Positions 42,972 through 47,003 of a DNA stretch of 47,003 nucleotides are shown here, piece after piece (positions within the stretch are counted from its first letter, which is position 1; each line of letters begins with the position of its first letter). Under the pieces are notes generated by a model. The model was not told where the DNA came from. It saw only the letters and a program-made list of their open reading frames with translations, and did no database searches. Origin of the DNA: an uncultured Thermotogae bacterium (GTDB lineage Bacteria; Thermotogota; Thermotogae; Mesoaciditogales; Mesoaciditogaceae); assembly GCA_913056255.1 (NCBI GenBank), contig CAJXLN010000011.1, positions 1-47,003 of the forward strand, read 5' to 3'. The position numbers and the translations under genes are program-made.

Positions 42972-43814
42972 TTGATAGGAACTGAATTCAAAAAACTATC
43001 GAATGTCCCCTTGACTAAAATCGTCGATCTTGTCAATTCCATTTTCAAGGACTACGTGATTCCAATAAAATGGAACATACTTTCTTTTGAACTGGACATG
43101 AAAGAAAATTCAATCTCATTGGATGACTCCTACTTGTTGAGAGTTGAAGGGGAAGATGTTGGATTTTGTATCAACGCCCTTCGACCACCTTACGCAAGAA
43201 TAGACGCTTTCGGCATTAAACGTTCTTACCGGAGAAAAGGGTTTGGTGATGCTTTGCTCAACTACTCACTTGATTCTTTAAAGTGGAATGGAGTAAAGGA
43301 AATTTCTTTAGAAGTGGCAGAGCACGATGATGCCGCGATCTTTTACGAAAAGAACGGCTTCAGGATTGAAAGAGCTCTGATCTCTTATTATGTGGATAAA
43401 AAAATCGACGCAGAGCCTTTAAACTTCGAAGAAGCCGCCATCGACGAAATTTACAACGAAGCGGTTATCAATCAAAAAGAAAAACTGCGTTTTCCCAATT
43501 GGCAAAGAGAACCACTGACCTTAAAACTTTCTGAAGGCAGATACAATAAAAACTTTCTCAAAAAGGGAAATAAAGAAATAGGTTATGTCGTGTGGGGAAC
43601 CAATCCGGAAGGTGCGTACATAATAGACGCAGCTCCAAAAGATTTTAAGGATTACAACAGTTTTTTCAAAAGCTTAATAGCTTCCATACAAAATTCATTA
43701 TCGATCGAAAAGACAATCGTAATGAATGTTCCTGAAAATGATTCTCTGAATAAAGCGGCAATTGCCGCTGGAATGAAACCTTTCTTCAAACAGTGGGAGA
43801 TGTTAAGGGTCTGA
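42972..43814 (+). CDS. Double GNAT acetyltransferase
   Basis: A 280-residue protein. Residues about 60-140 are a clear GNAT N-acetyltransferase: IDAFGIKRSYRRKGFGDALL carries the R/Q-x-x-G-x-G/A CoA loop, and EVAEHDDAAIFYEKNGFRI is the usual C-terminal strand-helix. Residues about 165-280 repeat the fold in degenerate form (EIGYVVWGTNPEGAYIIDAA; NDSLNKAAIAAGMKPFFKQWEM) without the CoA loop. Such tandem GNATs often modify small molecules or antibiotics. TTG start with GGAGGTGAT upstream. It overlaps the next gene by 22 bases. Confidence 0.82.
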   Translation: MIGTEFKKLSNVPLTKIVDLVNSIFKDYVIPIKWNILSFELDMKENSISLDDSYLLRVEGEDVGFCINALRPPYARIDAFGIKRSYRRKGFGDALLNYSLDSLKWNGVKEISLEVAEHDDAAIFYEKNGFRIERALISYYVDKKIDAEPLNFEEAAIDEIYNEAVINQKEKLRFPNWQREPLTLKLSEGRYNKNFLKKGNKEIGYVVWGTNPEGAYIIDAAPKDFKDYNSFFKSLIASIQNSLSIEKTIVMNVPENDSLNKAAIAAGMKPFFKQWEMLRV

Positions 43815-44488
43815 GAATACCTGAATTTCGTTCACCGACAAAATTTGAGGTCAAACACACGCATGCTTCCGTAGTTCTTGGGAGTTGTTCTCTTACGAAA
43901 AGCACGAGAACCGTTGTTGAACTTGGGTGTGGTAATGGGGTGGTACTCGTCTTGATCGCACTCTTAAACCTCACTGTGGAGAAACTGATCGGTGTGGATA
44001 TAAATCCTAAAGCTTGTGAAGTTGCACGTGAATTTGTGCGAATCAATTCCCTGGAAGACCGTATAGAAATCATCAACATGGACATCAAAGATCTTTGCAA
44101 TCAACTGAGTTGTGGCTTTGCCGATCTTGTGGTCTTCAACCCACCATTTCATATTTCTGGGAAAGTCAGTAAAGAAAAGAAGAGATTTTTAGAGAGAAAT
44201 AACGATGTCTTTGAAGATTTTGTGATTGCAGCCCGTAATATTTTGAATAACAGGCGGAGATTTTGTTTTGTTACATCTCCCAATAACGTTTTGGTGTATT
44301 CTAAGATTCTCATGAACAACAAAATGATTCCTAAATCTCTAACTCCCGTTTACGGTAAAAAAGGCGCGGAATCTAAGCTGATTTTAGTAGAAGGAATTAA
44401 AAATGGAAAATCGCAAGGGTTCAAGGTGAAAAAGCCAATATTTTTGAATGAGCTCGAGACATCCATATCGCCAAAAATCAGTAAATAA
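43793..44488 (+). CDS. TrmN6-like SAM-dependent methyltransferase
   Basis: A 231-residue class I methyltransferase of the MTS/YfiC (tRNA1 Val A37-N6) type: VVELGCGNGVVLVLIAL is the SAM motif I, IGVDINPKACEVAREFV motif II with the acidic ribose-binding residue, INMDIKDL, and LVVFNPPFHISGK holds the NPPF catalytic motif for adenine-N6 or related amines. The C-terminal part has ESKLILVEGIKNGKS, a YfiC-family landmark. Start (GTG at 43793) is inside the preceding gene with no ribosome site; translation is probably coupled. Confidence 0.85.
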   Translation: MGDVKGLRIPEFRSPTKFEVKHTHASVVLGSCSLTKSTRTVVELGCGNGVVLVLIALLNLTVEKLIGVDINPKACEVAREFVRINSLEDRIEIINMDIKDLCNQLSCGFADLVVFNPPFHISGKVSKEKKRFLERNNDVFEDFVIAARNILNNRRRFCFVTSPNNVLVYSKILMNNKMIPKSLTPVYGKKGAESKLILVEGIKNGKSQGFKVKKPIFLNELETSISPKISK

Positions 44489-44674
44489 ATATGTAAAGAA
44501 AGACAATTTTCCGCCGTTGTGGTTCCTTTTAGTGATGATTGTAGGACATGTTTTAATGATTCTCGTTCAAATAAAATAGAACAAATCGGTACGCTGAAAT
44601 AAAAATCAAAAAAGTTCACTCTAAGAAGAACAAAAAGGGCAAATTGTGGAATTTTTTAAAAAGAGGAGTTAAAC

Positions 44675-45865
44675 ATGGATAAAGAAATATTTTTAAAAGC
44701 TGCGAAAGAATTTGGGACACCCTTGTATCTTTACGATTTAAGGGTAATCAAAAAAAGATTAGAAATGGTAGAGAGAACACTTAAAAATGTCGAACACAAG
44801 ATTTTCTTTGCTTTCAAATCGAATTCCAATCCCCATCTGTTGGAGTTCGTAAAATCACTTGGATTTGGAGCAGACGTCGTTTCTATGAATGAGTACAAAA
44901 TGGCAAAGTTAGTTGGTTTTTCTCCTTCGAATATTGTCGTCAACGGAAATGGAAAGATAACCGATGAGCTAAAGGTTTACGCCCGGGATGGAGTTGGGTG
45001 CGTAAATGTGGATTCGTCAGAAGAAATTCAAAGGTTTCCTGATCTTTCAGCACGAATTGCAATTCGAATAAATCCAGATGTTGACGCTAAAACTCATCCT
45101 TATATATCCACAGGGCTTAAGAAAAATAAATTTGGCGTGAATATGGAAAGCGCATCCGCAATTATTCGTTCTTTGCCTTCAAATCTCAAGCTCGTTGGCA
45201 TTCACTCTCATATAGGCTCACAGATAACGGATATTTCCACTTTCGTCGACGCGTTCAAATCTTTGAAATCCTTTATCGATAAAGAATCTTTAAAACTCGA
45301 ATTCGTCAACATAGGTGGAGGATGGGGAATAGATTACTCGCACAAAGGTGAAGGCTTGAACCTTCAAGATTATCAAGAGAAAGTTGTCCCCATATTGAAA
45401 AGTTTTGGAGTACCGATACATCTTGAACTTGGAAGATTTATCGTTGGACCAGCTGGTTATCTCGTTACCCGTGTGTTAGAACTGAAACGAACGACTTCAA
45501 AAAATTTTGTGATCGTTGATACATCCATGTCAGATCTTATAAGACCTTCTTTGTATGGTGCCCATCATCACATAGAATTTTTTCCCGATGGCTCGGAGGA
45601 AATCGTTGCCGACGTAGTTGGCCGTGTGTGTGAAACTGGAGATACGCTTGGTAAAAATAGAAAGATCTTTAAACCAGAGATTGGTGATCTTGGCGTGATC
45701 TACAATGTTGGAGCTTATGGATATGCAATGTCTTCAAACTACAACCTCTCATTAAGACCTGCAGAAGTCGCCTTCGATGGAAGAAATCTGAAGTTGATAA
45801 GACGCAGAGAAACTCTTGAAGATATCGTTAAACTCTGTGACTTTTCCAAAAACTCAAAACAATAG
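44675..45865 (+). CDS. lysA: Diaminopimelate decarboxylase
   Basis: A 396-residue PLP enzyme of the alanine-racemase fold that makes L-lysine from meso-diaminopimelate. Lys48 in IFFAFKSNSNP binds PLP; SLGFGADVVSMNEYKMA, VGIHSHIGSQI, VNIGGGWGIDY and LELGRFIVGPAGYL are conserved; Cys near residue 325 in VCETGDTLG is the substrate-side active-site residue across the dimer; YNVGAYGYAMSSNYN ends the site. AAAGAGGAG lies 9 bases upstream of the ATG. Alone here; other lysine genes are not in the window. Confidence 0.95.
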   Translation: MDKEIFLKAAKEFGTPLYLYDLRVIKKRLEMVERTLKNVEHKIFFAFKSNSNPHLLEFVKSLGFGADVVSMNEYKMAKLVGFSPSNIVVNGNGKITDELKVYARDGVGCVNVDSSEEIQRFPDLSARIAIRINPDVDAKTHPYISTGLKKNKFGVNMESASAIIRSLPSNLKLVGIHSHIGSQITDISTFVDAFKSLKSFIDKESLKLEFVNIGGGWGIDYSHKGEGLNLQDYQEKVVPILKSFGVPIHLELGRFIVGPAGYLVTRVLELKRTTSKNFVIVDTSMSDLIRPSLYGAHHHIEFFPDGSEEIVADVVGRVCETGDTLGKNRKIFKPEIGDLGVIYNVGAYGYAMSSNYNLSLRPAEVAFDGRNLKLIRRRETLEDIVKLCDFSKNSKQ

Positions 45866-45950
45866 CACATTGATAAGTCTTTGCCTTTGCGTCATTCAAA
45901 ATGTCGGTTTAGAATTCCGAAGCTGAAACTTCATAGCATTTAGACTTATC

Positions 45951-46178
45951 TTAAAAACCGTGATTTTTTAAATAATCGTGAAGTCTTTCATCAAGTGTTC
46001 CATCGGGAAGCATCCAATCTTCGTGATATTTTCCATTTTCTTCCATACGGTAGCGAATGCAACTTCTCCAGTTACCTTTACAGTATTGTTTGATCCATTT
46101 TTCATCCAAAAGACCTTTTTCGTAGAACATCTTCATCGGACAAACTTCATACCATTTGCAGGTCTGTGTTTCATTCAT
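45951..46178 (-). CDS. Conserved-looking four-cysteine small protein
   Basis: A 75-residue acidic protein with Cys7, Cys13, Cys33 and Cys40 (TCKWYEVCPM and YCKGNWRSCIRY), then WMLPDGTLDERLHDYLK. The spacing and tryptophans suggest a small metal- or cluster-binding fold; the same layout occurs in short uncharacterised proteins of thermophiles as I recall, but I cannot name a family. ATG overlaps the stop of the preceding nadE remnant (ATGA), so it is in the queD operon. Confidence 0.7.
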   Translation of the reverse strand: MNETQTCKWYEVCPMKMFYEKGLLDEKWIKQYCKGNWRSCIRYRMEENGKYHEDWMLPDGTLDERLHDYLKNHGF

Positions 46179-46537
46179 TTTCTTTTCCCCCGCTTACAAT
46201 GGTTTTTGTAATTTGCTTCAATGATATCACATTCAATTTCATTTTCGATTGCTCGATCACTCATGTCTTTTTCAAAACTGTAAAGAATCTGATCCAGAGT
46301 TTCATATTTCATCTGAAGAGCGAATTCATCCGTTACTCCTGATACAAGATCCGAATTGGGGGCTTTATTTATTATTTTCATTGGAATCCTGATATATCTA
46401 GCCAACTCCTTTACTTGCGTTTTGTAAAGAGTTCCTGGAACAAGAGGAAAATAAAAGCAAGACAGATCTCTCGACAGACAGAGGTAACTTTGGCTCCTGC
46501 AAAAATTCTTCTTTTTAAGAGCCATTGTAGGTGACAA
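46175..46537 (-). pseudogene. nadE: Truncated NAD synthetase (NadE) C-terminal remnant
   Basis: A 120-codon frame whose last 85 residues match the C-terminal part of NH3-dependent NAD synthetase: LYKTQVKELARYIRIPMKII, then KAPNSDLVSGVTDEFAL, KYETLDQILYSFE and a basic end. The normal motif PSADLxPGQTDE is altered (NSD; GVTDE). The N-terminal two-thirds, including the SGGIDSS ATP-binding loop, is absent; the first 35 codons overlap queD and do not match NadE. The reading frame is still open and overlaps both neighbours, so it may be expressed, but cannot make NAD. A complete nadE must exist elsewhere if the cell depends on it. Confidence 0.8.
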
Positions 46538-46940
46538 AGGAAGTTTCGGTTTCCCAAACGATCACCTCATACAAATGATGATTTGGAGCCTTCAACGGTT
46601 CTTCTATTTTGTTCCATATCCACAAAGCTATATTTTCAGCCGAGGGTTGCTCTATCGTTTCATTAATGTAAGAATGATCCAATTTCGATACGACGAGTTC
46701 ATTCACAATCTTTTTCAATTCTGCAAAATCGAAGACAATTCCTTCTTTATCAGGCCTTCCCTCAAGCGTGACCCTCAATTTATAAGTATGACCATGAAGC
46801 TTTTCGCATTTGCCATGATAGTGAATAAGATTATGTGCAGCATCGAATTTAAACTCTTTTGATATCAACATCATCGCTTTTTCACCTTCTTTCAATCTTT
46901 CGTGATATTCTAATCTATCATCGTTGAGTGTGAATTTCAA
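46515..46940 (-). CDS. queD: 6-carboxy-tetrahydropterin synthase QueD
   Basis: A T-fold enzyme of queuosine (preQ0) synthesis. MMLISKEFKFDAAHNLIHY, GKCEKLHGHTYKLRVTLEG, GIVFDFAELKKIVN and LDHSYINE carry the zinc-binding histidines (AAH, HGH) and the catalytic Cys/His. Two starts are possible: TTG at 46940 with AGGAG 9 bases upstream (141 residues) or ATG at 46874 with AAGGTG upstream (119 residues, the usual family length). The 22 extra residues are hydrophilic and plausible. It overlaps the nadE remnant by 23 bases. The DNA beyond 46940 shows only the end of an unidentifiable frame. Confidence 0.9.
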   Translation of the reverse strand: MKFTLNDDRLEYHERLKEGEKAMMLISKEFKFDAAHNLIHYHGKCEKLHGHTYKLRVTLEGRPDKEGIVFDFAELKKIVNELVVSKLDHSYINETIEQPSAENIALWIWNKIEEPLKAPNHHLYEVIVWETETSFVTYNGS

Positions 46941-47003
46941 ACGTTCTAACTCCTAATGTGCGTGAAGATTAAGGACTTAACCCTGAAGACATAATGAAAA
47001 TGT

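Noticed and set aside
45872-45950. 9-bp inverted repeat GATAAGTCT/AGACTTATC as a terminator between convergent genes
   Set aside because: The arms are 61 bases apart and there is no adjacent T-tract; kept only as a note.
46949-47003. Minus-strand gene end upstream of queD
   Set aside because: Two frames reach different stops within 60 bases and neither can be tied to a family.

Overview
The window looks like a chromosome segment from a Thermotogota-type bacterium; this is inferred from gene content, since no rRNA is present. Pointers are a glpA-like, FAD-oxidoreductase and DUF1667 trio as recalled from Thermotoga, a threonine aldolase with its Schiff-base lysine at residue 199, a TM0106-type RecB-like nuclease, outer-membrane-type barrels alongside clostridial-looking genes, and frequent TTG/GTG starts behind GGAGG-like ribosome sites. 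The order within the phylum cannot be fixed from sequence alone.

Layout. 0.1-1.8 kb: an MFS transporter and a free-methionine-sulfoxide reductase (minus). 1.8-3.2 kb: a decayed zone with IS200/IS605-like terminal hairpins and a frameshifted DGC-domain (zinc-binding) gene. 3.2-4.0 kb: an atypical short-chain dehydrogenase whose promoter carries a perfect tandem 16-bp repeat. 4.7-7.6 kb: three type IV pilin-like genes. 7.75-7.95 kb: a promoter-to-terminator unit with no ORF (candidate small RNA). 8.05-13.4 kb: a perfect 32-bp palindrome, then an RND/MMPL exporter, a LolA-like periplasmic protein and an outer-membrane barrel, followed by a PhaR-type regulator with a possible leaderless promoter. 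The 4.7-13.4 kb block is visibly richer in G/C-ending codons than its surroundings.

13.6-25.8 kb: a histidine phosphatase, then a tight seven-gene run (secreted protein, barrel protein, MutS2, FtsA-like actin ATPase, ion transporter of the ArsB/NhaD type, CBS/tRNA nucleotidyltransferase, LPG-flippase-like protein), most junctions overlapping by about 4 bp. A convergent tRNA-Gln has its terminator inside the last codons of the flippase gene. 25.9-30.3 kb: another barrel-like protein, HemW-type radical SAM protein, threonine aldolase, and on the minus strand a GH1 beta-glucosidase with a hairpin-rich leader. 30.6-33.9 kb: a glycerol-3-phosphate oxidation operon with an intrinsic terminator in its leader. 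33.9-38.4 kb (minus): fliH, fliG, fliF and a co-directional amidohydrolase that has lost its metal ligands. 38.6 kb: tRNA-Leu with a perfect consensus promoter.

38.9-47 kb: RecB-like nuclease; a divergent pair of a small winged-helix-like gene and an XRE/S24 repressor with a 21-bp operator-like palindrome between them; a 53-codon small ORF; an M28-like aminopeptidase; a double GNAT protein; a TrmN6-like methyltransferase; lysA; and on the minus strand queD, a truncated nadE remnant and a four-cysteine small protein. No CRISPR array, intact transposase, prophage or rRNA was found.
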